64,000 nt of DNA. It comes from Stomoxys calcitrans. Taxonomy: Eukaryota; Arthropoda; Insecta; Diptera; Muscidae. Positions 43,901 to 54,795 of the stretch are shown here, piece after piece. The position numbers and the translations under genes are program-made. The notes below the pieces were generated by a model that was not told the origin of the DNA, ran no database searches, and saw nothing but the letters and a program-made list of their open reading frames with translations. Position 1 is the first letter of the stretch. Each line of letters opens with the position of its first letter. Location: positions 56,159,869 through 56,223,868 of the forward strand of contig NC_081554.1 in NCBI RefSeq assembly GCF_963082655.1, in the 5' to 3' direction.

Positions 43901-44619
43901 TTTATGTGATGGTAGATAATCTAGATAATTTCTTCATAACCTATAACAAATATTAAGACCTTTTAAAATATCCTCCCGCTTTTCTGTTTTGGTCAATAAT
44001 TAAAATTTTGTCATATGTACCTTGAGGTCCATAGGCGATTATTTTTTATATTTGTCACCATGTATATATGGCTAATTGAATAACATATGAAAACGCCAGT
44101 CACATTTGATGACAGTTTTACTGTTTATTGTACACCATTAAGGGTTTCTTGGTAAATTATAGCCTATTGTCATATGAGAATGTTTAGTTGATTGTAGCAG
44201 GTGTGTATGTGTGTGAAAACATTGACAAATAAAACACAATATCTGTTCACAGTCAATTTGAAATGATTGGAAGAACTTACCCTTATGGGTAATAAAGTTG
44301 TTCAGGTAAACTTTTGTGTATGAACCACCTTAAAGGGGTTGTGATATGAAAAGGAGAAACAAATCTGGCAATAAAAAAAATCTAGCAAGAGAACAATTTG
44401 CGTGTCTAGCTCAATTTGAGCTTTTACTACAGTTGATTTTAGGTCGACTTATAATAATTAAAGGTGTTTTATATCAAAGGAATTATCAGCTCTTAATTTC
44501 TTTATTATATTGTTATTGCGTATGACATGGGTGCGTATCACGAATATTAATGCAAACTGTCAACATGGACCGTAGGGCGTATGACAAATGAAAATATTCA
44601 TTCGTAGCTGTCTTTTCTT
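43901..44619. other. Intron with one intronic unit and inverted-repeat motifs
   Basis: 'cgccagtcacatttgatgac' at 44094-44113, 'ggtaaattat' at 44151 and 'ctattgtcatatgag' at 44164-44178 match the unit. Motifs 'gcgtatgac' (44519), 'gtgcgtatca' (44531), 'gggcgtatgac' (44575) and 'attcattcgtagct' (44596). No gene. Confidence 0.6.
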
Positions 44620-45285
44620 TTATGTAAAAATGAAAGTGTTGCGCTTTGTTTGTTTGTATGTCACTATAGACTCAAAAACAACTGAGCCGATTTTCATGAA
44701 ATTTACACAGATGGTACCAGTTGGGCCCCCTGATGAATAAAGTGTTACAAATTTTTTGATATCTGAAGAGGGAGCGGACCCTCCCCTTGCCCTACTTATA
44801 AAAAATGATAGATCTCGCCGGTGGGTGCACCGATTTAGGTGAAATTTCGTTTGCACGCTAATGGTAACCCAAAAACAAGAAATTGGTATAAAACTTAAGT
44901 TTCACAAAAATCCGGGGAAACGCCCTACCCCAAAATCCAACCAAACGGACATGTTTGTCAATTGGCAAAATATGGGTAACAAATGAAAGGTATTTAAGAG
45001 TAGAGTAGGAACTTGGTATATAATTCTAGACCCAAGCACTTATGGCCACCCACCCTCAAAACACCCCCCAAACGGATATATTGACCGAAGTAGACAATAT
45101 GGGACTCAAATGAAAGCTATTTGAGAGTAGAATACGAAACTTTTACAAAAATTTAGGTTGAAGTCCCAGGGAGGCCGCCCCACCCCAAACGAATATGTTG
45201 GCCGAAGTGAACAATATTGGACCAACATTTTGGGATCTATTCCCAAAATTATGCTCCAAAGAGACATGTACCCACCCACCCTTTC
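44620..45285 (+). repeat. Dispersed repeat family III
   Basis: 'aaaacaactgagccgatttt' (44677) with 'catgaaatttacacagatgg' and 'agagggagcggaccctcccc' (44767) appear inverted at 51936-52490. Downstream it holds three poor repeats of 'ccaaacggacatgtttgtca' / 'aacggatatattgaccgaag' / 'aacgaatatgttggccgaag' (about 44942, 45072, 45187). It is non-coding and the family is unnamed. Confidence 0.65.
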
Positions 45286-46800
45286 ACGAAGGAAAGGGCA
45301 GGGTAGTTTTAGTGTCCTTTTCCAAGGAAAAGTATTCTTTTAGTACGCCTTCCCAAGGGAAAGGATAGTTTTAGCACCTTTTTCTATGGGAAATGGTAAT
45401 TTTAGTACAGTAGTTTAAATATCTTTTCCCAAGGGAAAGGGTAGTATTAGTACCCCTTCCCAAGGGAAAGATTAGTTTTAGTACCCTTTCCCAAAGCAAA
45501 ATTTTAGTAAAGGGTAGTATAAGTACCCTTACTATGGGAAAGGGTAGTATTAGTACCCCTTCCCAAGGGATAGGGTAGTATAAGTAGCCCTTCCCAAGGG
45601 AAAGGGTAGTATTAATACCCCTTCCCAAGGTAAAGGGTAGTTTAAGTACCCCTTCTTAATGGAAAGAGTAGGTTTAGTACCCTTTCTTAATGGAATGGGT
45701 AGTTTTAGTACCCCTTCCTAATGGAAAGGGTAGTTTAAGTATCCTTTCCCAAGCGAAAGGGTAGTTTTGATTCCTTTCCCATGGAAAAGAGTAGATTAAA
45801 TATTTTTTCCCAAGGGAAAGATTAGGTTTAGTAACCTTTCCCAAAGCACAGTTTTAGTAAAGGGTAGTATTAGTACCCTTTCCTATGGGAAAGGGAAGTT
45901 TTAGAACCCCTTCCCAAGGGAAAGGGTAGAATAAGTACCCCTTCCCAAGCGAAAGGGTAGTTATAGTACCCCTTCCTAAGGGAAGGGTAGTTTAAGTATC
46001 CATTCCCAAGGGAAAGGGTAGTTTTAATACACATTCCAAAGGGAAAAGGTTGTTTTAATACCCTTTCCCAGGGGAACACTTTCCCTTGGAAAAGGGTGTT
46101 AAACTATCCTATCACTTGGTAAAGGTACTATACCGTTTTCCTTGGGAAAACTACATCTACATACTCCCTTAAGAAAGGGTATTGAAACACACCCTCCCTT
46201 GGGAAAGGGTAGTTTTAGTACCCTTTCCAAGGTAAATGGTAGTTTTTGTACCCTTTTTAGCACCCTTTCCCTAGGGAAAATGTAGTTTTAGTACTCTTTC
46301 CCAGGGGAACGGGTAATTTTAGTACTCTTTCCCAGGGGAACGGGTAGTTTTAGTAACCTTACCCAAGGAAAAGGATAATTTTAGTACCCTTTCCCAAGGG
46401 AAATGGTAGTTTTTGAACCCTTTCCCTGGAGAAAGTCTTTAGTTTTTGTTCCCTTTTCCAAGATAATTGGTAGTTATTGTAGCCTTTCCCAAGGAAAAGG
46501 ATAATTTTAGTACCCTCTCCCAAGGGAAAAGATCATTTTAGTACCCTTTCCCAAGCGAAAGGATCAGTTTAGTACCCTCTCCCTTTGGAAAGGGTTGTTC
46601 CCTTTCCTTTGGGAAAAAGTAGCTTTATAATCCTTTAATTTGAGAAAGAGTGGTTTTAAAACCCATTCTCATGCGAAGGGTACTCAAACTATCTTTCCTT
46701 GGGAAATAGTAGTTTTATAACCCTTTAACTTGGAAAAGAGTATTTTTAGTTCCCTTTCCCAAGTGAAGGAGAAGATTTTGTACCATTTCCCAAGGGTTGT
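45286..46800. repeat. Palindromic minisatellite, 31-bp unit
   Basis: About 45 units. A typical unit is a 7-bp spacer GTTTTAG, an 11-bp arm TACCCTTTCCC, AA, and the complementary arm GGGAAAGGGTA. Each unit can fold on itself, and neighbouring arms can pair across the spacer (GGGTA/TACCC). Units vary mostly at the ends of the arms and in the spacer, and the last third (46300-46800) is the most worn. Because 31 is not a multiple of 3, reading frames rotate through the units; open frames inside it (e.g. 45371-45628, 45870-46079 on the reverse strand) are by-products. There is no coding evidence. Confidence 0.92.
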
Positions 46801-48804
46801 ACATGAATATTTGTTTGTGCTGGAATGTAGTGACCAAATTCTATAAACCCCTCATTCTATGGTTGTTAATTTTAATAGAATTTTCATTATTCACATGTTT
46901 ATATTTTCCAAAGAGTGGTTTCAATGTTTTTCCTCCCTCTATTTAAAATTATTTTAATATTTTCCCAATTAATTTTAATTATATGCGCCGCATGTGGCAA
47001 ATAACTGTATGGCTTATTTAAGTATCACAATTAAGTTTTAATTTGAACGATGTATGTTGAGTGTCAACTGTGACCTTCTGGTTTGCAATTTTCTACTTAG
47101 CGAATGATTGATAATAATTAATCACTACTAAAAAGAACCATGCTGCGTATACTTGTTATCTACTTGTAATGACACACTGACATACATACGTTTGTAGGAT
47201 GCTAGAAATTTTAAGCATTTAAATAATTAAATCGGCTTGCATTTATAAAACTAACTATACAAATAAGTATGGCTAGAGTTTCATTGCTCTTTACACTATT
47301 AAAGTGAAATATTTCCCAGGGAATTTATATTTTATCAAATATTCGAGTTTTGCCCCCAGTGCGTATGATTACTTGTCAATACTCATTCGCACTAATTGCT
47401 GATAAAATAACAGCATTTTACAATCATAATTATAAATTTGTAAATTATTCTTTAAATTTATTTATGCTCTTTTCAACAGCGAACAATGATGATTATCAAT
47501 TTGTACTTTGCACCTGGGGAAACCACAAAACACACATGCACACACACACACACATATAAATGCGGTTTATAAATGTTATTATTTACTTTTTGGGAAAAAT
47601 CCCACCAAATAACAATGACCTTTTATGGCGATGATATGAATTGATGACCTGATGACCATATAAAATAAGTGTAGGCGATACATATGAAAGTGTTTATTGG
47701 TGTGTGTATGTGTATGTGTGTTTGGTGCCAAACACACACACAGTAGTATAATAATCTATTAAATTATACAAAGAGCTGTCATCAATTTGCTTTTCCCTAT
47801 AATTATGCGATTATGCGGCTCTCTGGTAGTGAGTATGCATGTGTGTGGGCGTCACATTACTCTCTGTTGGTATCGAAATAATATTATAATCAGGCTCCAT
47901 TGTATGGCGCTGTGTGGGCATTGAAATCAGTCCTTGCTTACCCTAAATTACCTTTATAAATAATAAATAAATAAATGATTACACCTGATTTACCGCAAAC
48001 GTGGTTCGTTGAGGGTTAGTTATTTTCCCGCTTAAGTGTGGTAGATCTCACACACACACACCCATTCACATGAACTCTTGCAAAAGTTTGAAGCGAATAT
48101 TAGCACAAAGGGAAACGGAAACATGATCATGCATATTTACATCCGACATGCGTTATATTTGTGGTTATAGAATGCATGAGTGTGTGTGTTAGAAAAACAC
48201 CAACGCCAGCTACAACGATTGGCAAAACAATGCAGTGAAGCCGGTAACACTATGTGTTGTAGTAGGAGAAATGAAAACACCCGTACGGTTTGGTTGTATC
48301 TTCAAATCTAATTTATTATGCCATTCAATCCTGTTTATATACTATCTTACCAACTAATTCTTAAACTACACTAAGCGAACAATCTTATCTTCCTTATTAG
48401 ACGAATAACAACAGTACCTAATTACAGCGTCCCTTTTAAGTGATAAGCCGGTCATAAACTACCTAAGCGTCTTCCATATGCGCGGCAGGAAAACCCTAAA
48501 CAATTATCGCTTGTAAACTCATTTACTTTATGGCTACATTAGATATGCATTAAGAAACCATAAACTGTAAAGAGATAAACAATCTCTATTGAAAGAGTAG
48601 GGATAAATGATCCTAATGACCTGAACTATTTTGATAAGAAAAGTATGCTTAAGATATTTTATTACTCCACCTTAAGATTATTCTAATGTATAGATTGTGT
48701 TCATATTTTTATGAACACTATGTCATAATCAACATAAATAAAAACAAGCACATTTTACAATTATTGGGGTGGCGTGCAACAAACAATATTGAGAAACAAG
48801 TAAG
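46801..48804. other. Intron with microsatellites and one inverted-repeat motif
   Basis: 'agtgcgtatgatt' (47358-47370) pairs with 'actcattcgcact' (47381-47393). 'ccatgctgcgtatacttg' near 47139 resembles 4507-4523. CA/TG microsatellites: about 47528-47556, 47700-47722, 48050-48062. A 64-codon frame at 47350 ends in the CA repeat and is not a gene. No exon recognised. Confidence 0.55.
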
Positions 48805-48935
48805 AAGGCATTAAGTTCGGCCGGGCCGATCTTTGGATACCCACAACCTCGGGTATATATGTAAACCCCATTTCGTCAAAATCCTGTGAAAATTGGATAA
48901 CTTAAGCACCAAAATTCGGCACGGACGATAAGTGG

Positions 48936-48971
<36 letters not shown>

Positions 48972-50505
48972 TTATTCAATTTTGTAGAACAAAATATTGG
49001 TCTTTTTGGCAGATATATCCAATTATAAAGCGATCTGATCAATATTAAGGTCGGATATCGTGAGGCTCAGGAAAACTTACTGTTTCAAATTTCAGCGAAA
49101 TCGGTTAAGAAATAAAGTTTTTATGAGCTTCAGTCCTCTTATCGGCAGATCGGTCTATATATTGGGTTGCCCAAAAAGTAATTGCGGATTTTTTAAATGA
49201 AAGTAAATGCATTTTTAATAAAACTTAGAATGAACTTTTATCAAATATACTTTTTTAACACTTTTTTTCTAAAGCAAGCTAAAAGTAACAGCTGATAACT
49301 GACGGAAGAAAGAATGCAATTACAGAGTCACAAGCTGTGAAAAAATTTGTCAACGCCGACTATATGAAAAATCCGCAATTACTTTTTGGGCAACCCAATA
49401 GAAGCTATATCTAACTATAGTCCGATCTGAACCATATTTAGGTCGGATGTTGGGAGGCTTAAAATAATCCACTGTTTTAAATTTCAGCAAAATCGGATAA
49501 AAATAAAGCTTTTATGGCCTTCAGACCCTTCATCGGGAGATCGGTCTATATGACAGCTATATCTAAATATGGACCGATCTAATCCATATTTAGGTTAGAT
49601 ATCGAGAGGCGAAAAAATAACCCACTATTGCAAATTTCAGCGAAATCGGGCAATAAATAGAGCTTTTATGGGCTTCAGTCCCCTTATCGGCAGATCGGTC
49701 TATATAGAAGCTATATCTAAATATAGTCTGATCTGAACCATATTTAGGTCGGATGTTGGGAGGCTTAAAACTGCACACTATTCCAAAATTTCAGCGAAAT
49801 CGGATAAAAATAAAGCTTTAATAGCCATCAGACCCTTTATCGGGAGATCGGTCTAAATGGCAGCTATATCTAAATGTAGTCCGATCTGAACCATAATCAC
49901 GTCAGATGTCGGGAGGCTTAAAAGAACCCACTGTTTTCAATTTCAGCAAAATCGGGTAATAAATAAAGCTTTTATGGCCTCGAGACCCTTTTTCGGGAGA
50001 TCGGTCTATATGACAGCTATATCTAAATATGGACCGATCTAATCCATATTTAGGTTAGATATCGAGAGGCATAAAATAACCCACTGTTGCAATTTTCAGC
50101 GAAATCGGGTAATAAATAAAGCTTTTATGGCCTTCAGACCCTTTATCGGGAGATCGGTCTATATGGTAGCTATATCTAAATATAGTCCGATCTGAACCAT
50201 ATTTGGGTCAGTTGTCGGGAAGCCTTAAACTACTCACTATTTCAAATTTCAGCAAAATTGAAAAATTAAGTCTTTATGGGCATTAGACCCTTTATCGGAA
50301 AATCGGTCTATATAGCAGCTATATCCAAATATGATCCGATTTGGCCAATTGAAGAACTTAACCTGCGTGCATCAAAAAGACGTATCTGTGCCAAATTTCA
50401 GCTCAATATTTAAATTTTTGAAGGCTCTAGAGTGATTACAACAGACGGACGGACAGACACACGGACATGGTTAAATCGTCTTAGAATTTTACGACGATCC
50501 GAAAT
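48805..50505 (+). repeat. Repeat family II, forward copy with a tandem array
   Basis: Head 'gtaagaaggcattaagttcg' with 'gccgggccgatctttgga' (48799-48838), a (TA)n stretch at 48941-48968, then about nine units of ~150 bp marked by 'gatcggtctatat' and 'agctatatctaa' (e.g. 49533, 49692, 49846, 50001, 50155, 50306). It ends with the seed 'cagacggacggacagacaca' (50442-50461) and 'catggttaaatcgtctta'. A MITE interrupts it at 49162. Confidence 0.88.
49162..49398 (+). mobile_element. Mariner-type MITE, copy 5
   Basis: 237 bp, complete TIRs, TA on both sides. Inserted at a TATA in a family-II satellite unit: 'ggtctata' before and 'gaagctatatctaa' after rejoin into the unit consensus. Confidence 0.96.
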
Positions 50506-50508
50506 ATA

Positions 50509-50707
50509 TTGGGTTGCCCAAATTTTTTTCACAGCTTGTGACTCTGTAATTGCATTCTTTCTTCTGTCAGTTATCAGGTGTTACTTTTAGCTTGCTTTAG
50601 AAAAAAAGTGTAAAAATAGTATATTTGATTAAAGTTCATTCTAAGTTTTATATAAAATGCATTTACTTTCTTTTAAAAAATCCGCAATTACTTTTTGGGC
50701 AACCCAA
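50509..50707 (-). mobile_element. Mariner-type MITE, copy 6 (left TIR truncated)
   Basis: 199 bp, reverse. The left TIR keeps TTGGGTTGCCCAAA and then jumps to 'tttttttcacagcttgtgac'. The right TIR is complete. TA flanks. It lies in the family-II tail. Confidence 0.9.
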
Positions 50708-51529
50708 TATATACTTTGTTTGGTCGGAAATTGATATTCCGATGTGTTGCAAACGGAATGACAAAATAAATATACCTCCTACCCTACGGTGGTGGGTATA
50801 AAAAATCCAGGACTCTTAATTTCACATCGAAATATGCACTAACGATTTTCATTAGATCATGGTGTGCGAAGGGGGCTAATCACTTCATATAAGATATATA
50901 AAATTCTATAATGTGATAGTTAAGAGATAATTATTGAAATAATAATGGTCGAAATCAAAACTTTGATACCATAAAACATTGACAGAATGTATACCCATAG
51001 GCCCAATAATCTCATTTAAGCCCTCTGAGCCTTTCAAGGCACTTTTTTAGCCTACCCATTCTAGAAATCCCATTTAGGTCTCAACCAAACACACGTTTCC
51101 TTTGAACTTATATGCTACACCCTATTTTTAATGCTTTTATATGTGATACATATACCCACACATGTTCTGTTGTCTGTATCCGTGCGAGAGGTCATTAAAA
51201 CAAACAACACACATATTGTCACCGATACACAACAAATACCCTTTGTCAGATTAATGTACGGTTTGTTCAAGATAAATCATAAAGCCAAGCAAACAACTTT
51301 AGGTTGGTACCAATTTAACTTTGTATACAATAGAATATGATTAATTGGCCATGTATGGTGCCAAATCCAACTTCAATCTCAACTATCATGAAATAGAGAA
51401 TTTTGTTAGTCCTATCTGCCGAATATGGTCCAAATCTGTCCACAATTTTGGTATAAGTCTCCGATGTTAAATGTTTTTTATACCAACATTAATGCTCCAA
51501 TGTTTCTGACATTACCAAAAGAACTTATC
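50708..51529. other. Family-II tail, then intron without a gene
   Basis: 'tgttgcaaacggaatgacaa' with 'cctaccctacggtggtgggt' (50735-50795) closes the family-II copy. The rest to 51529 has no recognisable element; the frame 51131-51340 is unsupported. Confidence 0.5.
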
Positions 51530-51610
51530 ATGTCCCCGCCCACATACACCTAAGCCGAGAATCGGCTTGTTGTGCGCTCTATCAATTCTTTAACCTCGAA
51601 AGGCTATATC
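51530..51610 (-). mobile_element. LINE 3' tail fragment, reverse
   Basis: 'cacctaagccgagaatcggc' with 'ttgttgtgcgctct' (51548-51581), the 3'UTR block of the RNase H LINEs. Confidence 0.6.
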
Positions 51611-51661
51611 ATGAATTCTGAGCTTTTTACATTTATTTCATTTTATGTGCCTAAGTAGTCG

Positions 51662-51928
51662 GAGGCCACCGTAGCGCAGAGGTTAGCATGTCCTCTTATG
51701 ACGCTGAACACCTGGGTTCCAATCCTGGCGAGACCATCAGAAAAAATGTTCAGCGGTGGTTTTCCCCTCCTAATGCTGGCAACATTTGTGAGGTACTATG
51801 CCATGTAAAACTTCTCTCCACAGAAGTGTCGCACTGCGGCACGCCGTTCGGACTCGGCTATAAAAAGGAGGCCCCTTATCATTGAGCTGTTCCTTAGTAA
51901 AAAGTTCATGGGCAAAATTTGCATTTTT
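51662..51928 (+). mobile_element. SINE, full length, forward
   Basis: tRNA-derived head: A box TAGCGCAGAGGTTAGCATG at 51672-51690 and B box GGTTCCAATCC at 51714-51724. The body includes 'cctcctaatgctggcaacat', 'gcactgcggcacgccgttcg' and 'ggctataaaaaggaggcccc'. The 3' part 'gttcatgggcaaaatttgca' ends in a T-run. About 25 bp of the consensus ('attggactgcactcattgat') are missing before the 3' end. Confidence 0.93.
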
Positions 51929-51935
51929 TTTGCGG

Positions 51936-52490
51936 CCCCCCAAACACTTGGTCGCATATTTTGATATCAGATTCGAATTCTGCACTCAAATACTTTTATT
52001 TAAGCCCCATATTCCAATGGTCAGTAAATAAGTCCTGTTTAGGGGTGTTTTGGGGAAGGGGTGGACCCCCAGAAACGTGATCCTATCAGATTCGTTTTCT
52101 ACTCGTAAATACCTTTCATTTGAGCCCCATATTACCATGGTCGGTAAACACGTCCGATTTAGGGGTGTTTTGGGGGTTGGGGTGGTCCCCCTAGCACTTG
52201 ATCCGACAATTGGGTATCAGATACGTTTTATATGAGAGCCCACAAAATTTCGCTTAAATCGCACCACCCATCTCCGAGATCTGGCGTTTCTGAAAATTAG
52301 GGTAAGGGGGAGGGTCCGCCCCCCCCCCCCTTCATATATCAAAAAATTTAGTACCCTATTTTCACCACGGGGTCAATATGTACCATCTGTGAAAATTTCA
52401 AGAAAATCGGTTCAGCCGTTTCTGAGTCTATAAGGAACACACAAACATACAAACAAACAAACAAATCTACAAACAAATTGATTTTTATAT
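51936..52490 (-). repeat. Dispersed repeat family III, reverse
   Basis: Two diverged units of 'cagattcg.ttctactcgtaa' / 'tttgagccccatatta' / 'gtccgatttaggggtgtttt' (51966-52060 and 52090-52180), then 'gggtccgccccccc' and 'aaaatcggttcagccgtttc' (52393-52412), the complement of 44677-44700. It ends in (CAAA)n at 52440-52472. Confidence 0.7.
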
Positions 52491-52499
52491 ATGTCTTAT

Positions 52500-52786
52500 A
52501 TCTTAATCGATCTATAGCCTAATACGGCTCCCATGTAAACCGATCTCTCAATTATGCTTCTTGAGCCCCTACAAGGCGCAATTCTTATCCAAATGGACTG
52601 AAATATTACCCAATGACTTCTACTATGGTCTTTAACATTCAATTCACACTTATGGTCCGAATCGGTCGATTCCTATCCATTATTCTTTGTTTGCCTAAAA
52701 AGAGATGCCGCGCAAATAACTCGACAAATTCGATCCTTATAAGATTCGGCCCAGCCGAACTTAGCACGCTCTTACTTGTTTGCGAT
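52500..52786 (-). repeat. Repeat family II, reverse, short copy
   Basis: About one and a half satellite units ('cctaatacggctcccatgta', 'gcccctacaaggcgcaattc'), then the head complement 'ttcggcccagccgaacttag' with 'cacgctcttacttgttt' to 52782. Confidence 0.8.
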
Positions 52787-52794
52787 CCCAACTA

Positions 52795-53029
52795 TGGGTT
52801 GCCCAAAAAGTAATTGCGGATTTTTTAAAAGAAAGTAAATGCATTTTTAGTAAAACTTAGAATGAACTTTAATCAAATATACTTTTTTTACACTTTTTTC
52901 TAAAGCAAGCTAAAAGTAACATCTGATAACTGACAGAAGAAAGAATGCAATTACAGAGTCACAAGCTGTGAAAAAATTTGTCAACGCCGACTATATGAAA
53001 AATCCGCAATTACTTTTTGGGCAACCCAA
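52795..53029 (+). mobile_element. Mariner-type MITE, copy 7
   Basis: 235 bp with TGGGTTGCCCAAAAAGTAAT (one T lost at the tip) and a complete right TIR. TA flanks. Confidence 0.95.
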
Positions 53030-54088
53030 TATATTATCAGATATAGCTTAAATTTTCCATATAAACTTTTGTTAGGACTTCCTATAAGATTCCTCTGTTA
53101 CCTCTTTAAAAATGGTTTGCTGGTTATTTGCTTGTATTGAATTGCGATTGTTTCACCGCTTGAAGGCAACATTATTGAGATAAAACAAACTACAGATGTT
53201 GTAAAGCCTTTTGATTCACATTGCTCAAATTCAATAATTATTGATATTAATACCTACAATTTCTCATTTTTAATGGCTTTATTTCCTTCGCTGATAGTAA
53301 TTACGATATTTCACGGGGAAAAGCACCAACCAATTAATTTAAGCTGATTTTACATGTCCCATCAAGAATTAAATAAAGAAAATTCATTGGGTTCTGTTTT
53401 TTTTTTTTTGTATTTCGTAGGAAAAATAATATCCCTTGTATGGATTATTTATATCGAGCTTCTGTTAATTCAACAAAATCATGATGAATTCATTCAACCA
53501 TCCATCCATCCATCCATCCATCCATGTGTATACAAACAAACACTCATACTTTGGTATACGGTCAAATGTATTGTTATTACGAAATATATGAATTAATAAG
53601 GGGAGGTTATATATGTGTGTATGTGTGTGTGTTGTTGTTCAAAGCTCCATAATCTGTTTTATTTTTGCCTGTGGAAATCCCCGGTCAATATTATATGGAA
53701 CGTAGTGGAAAACAAAATCACAAACAACAGCCAATATTCACAACTGAAAACAAATGAAAAATAATTATAAAATAATTTTCAATTAATATATGTGTATGTG
53801 TGTGTGTGTGTGTGTCGGTTTGTAGATGTATACAAAATTTAAAAATTTGTTATGACCGTTGGTAGATTTAATTGGCAAAAAATAATATTTTAATGAAATC
53901 TGCTATCAAAAATTAAACTGCAATCAAAAATTGGAGATTTCATTAAATACTAGTCAAAACAATTAATATTGTCTTTTTGTTGAGATAAAATTTAAATGAG
54001 TTCGAGGATGGCTATGCATATTTGATTTTACCAATGAAGATTCATAAAATATTCTCATGTGCCCAGACCAATTCTGGACTCCTACTAG
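53030..54088. other. Intron with microsatellites
   Basis: (CCAT)n at about 53497-53525, (TG)n at about 53610-53630 and 53789-53815. The 80-codon frame at 53354-53596 only spans the CCAT repeat. Nothing else. Confidence 0.55.
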
Positions 54089-54089
54089 C

Positions 54090-54450
54090 CACAATAAGAG
54101 TTAAATAGCTTAAAAATAAGAAGGCAGCAGGAGCCCATGGGATGCCAGCTGAACTGTTTTAAGACGGAAGGCAACACGAAGATCTATAAAATATAATCAT
54201 GCTCTCAAATCCCTTGCTAGACTCCTCCAAATCCCTTGCTAGACTCCTCCTAGCTATTGTAGTTTTTTTGAAGCATAATAGCTAGAGCATAAAAGGCAGC
54301 TGATACCGATGGCTTATCAGTTGAAATATTTAAGACCAATCATATGACATATGCAAAAGCTCGTACAAGATCATACAATATGGCTGGAAGAACCGTTGAC
54401 GGGAACCTCAGATTACTTTGCCCTGTGCAATGTAACGGAAAAAGAAGACA
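54090..54450 (+). mobile_element. LINE family A: RT fragment
   Basis: LKNKKAAGAHGMPAELF at about 54112-54160 and IRHMQKLVQ-like, IWLEEPLTG (54345-54400) correspond to KKNKAAGADGLPAELF and IRHMHQLICAIWLEECIPDD of the copy at 589-2300. A small duplication 'tcaaatcccttgctagactc' (54204 and 54228) lies between them. Strongly decayed. Confidence 0.75.
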
Positions 54451-54684
54451 GTATGTAAAGATTACAATATCCCTTTCATGGGTCGTATTGTACCAAATAT
54501 TCTGATCTAAAGAGCGTAATATAAAATGATCTGTTTGCTTAGATGCTGGAGAGCTCGGTTTACCAAGGCAGGTGTTGTGGGTATCATTTCCGCCAAAGGC
54601 TTTGCTCTGCCAAAACCACTGTGATGCCATAATGCAGTATTGTTTTTTGATTTCCTTACTTACTTACTTTTACTTTGGTTGTTT
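54451..54684. other. Unassigned
   Basis: The reverse frame 54340-54630 has no recognised domain; it partly overlaps the LINE fragment on the other strand. Confidence 0.3.
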
Positions 54685-54795
54685 ATGGCATTTGTTCCAC
54701 TAGCCGAACTTAGAATAGCGTTCCAAGCAACTCGATCTTCTGCGCTCATTTTATAATCTCTTATACCAAGTTTCAATGTGTCTCCCACCACTTGA
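54685..54795 (-). mobile_element. LINE family A: 3' end fragment
   Basis: 'ggcatttgttccactagccg' to 'ccaccacttgat' matches 613-727 of the first LINE nearly base for base in the 'agaatagcgttccaag' and 'ctcgatcttctgcgctcatt' blocks. It has the opposite orientation to the RT fragment at 54090. Confidence 0.8.

Noticed and set aside
45371..46079. Reverse frames with LGRG-NTTLSLGKGYL repeats
   Set aside because: Produced by the 31-bp palindromic minisatellite. The period rotates through all frames and no frame is favoured.
53354..53596. 80-codon frame with an IHPSIHPSIHP stretch
   Set aside because: It spans a (CCAT)n microsatellite and has no other support.
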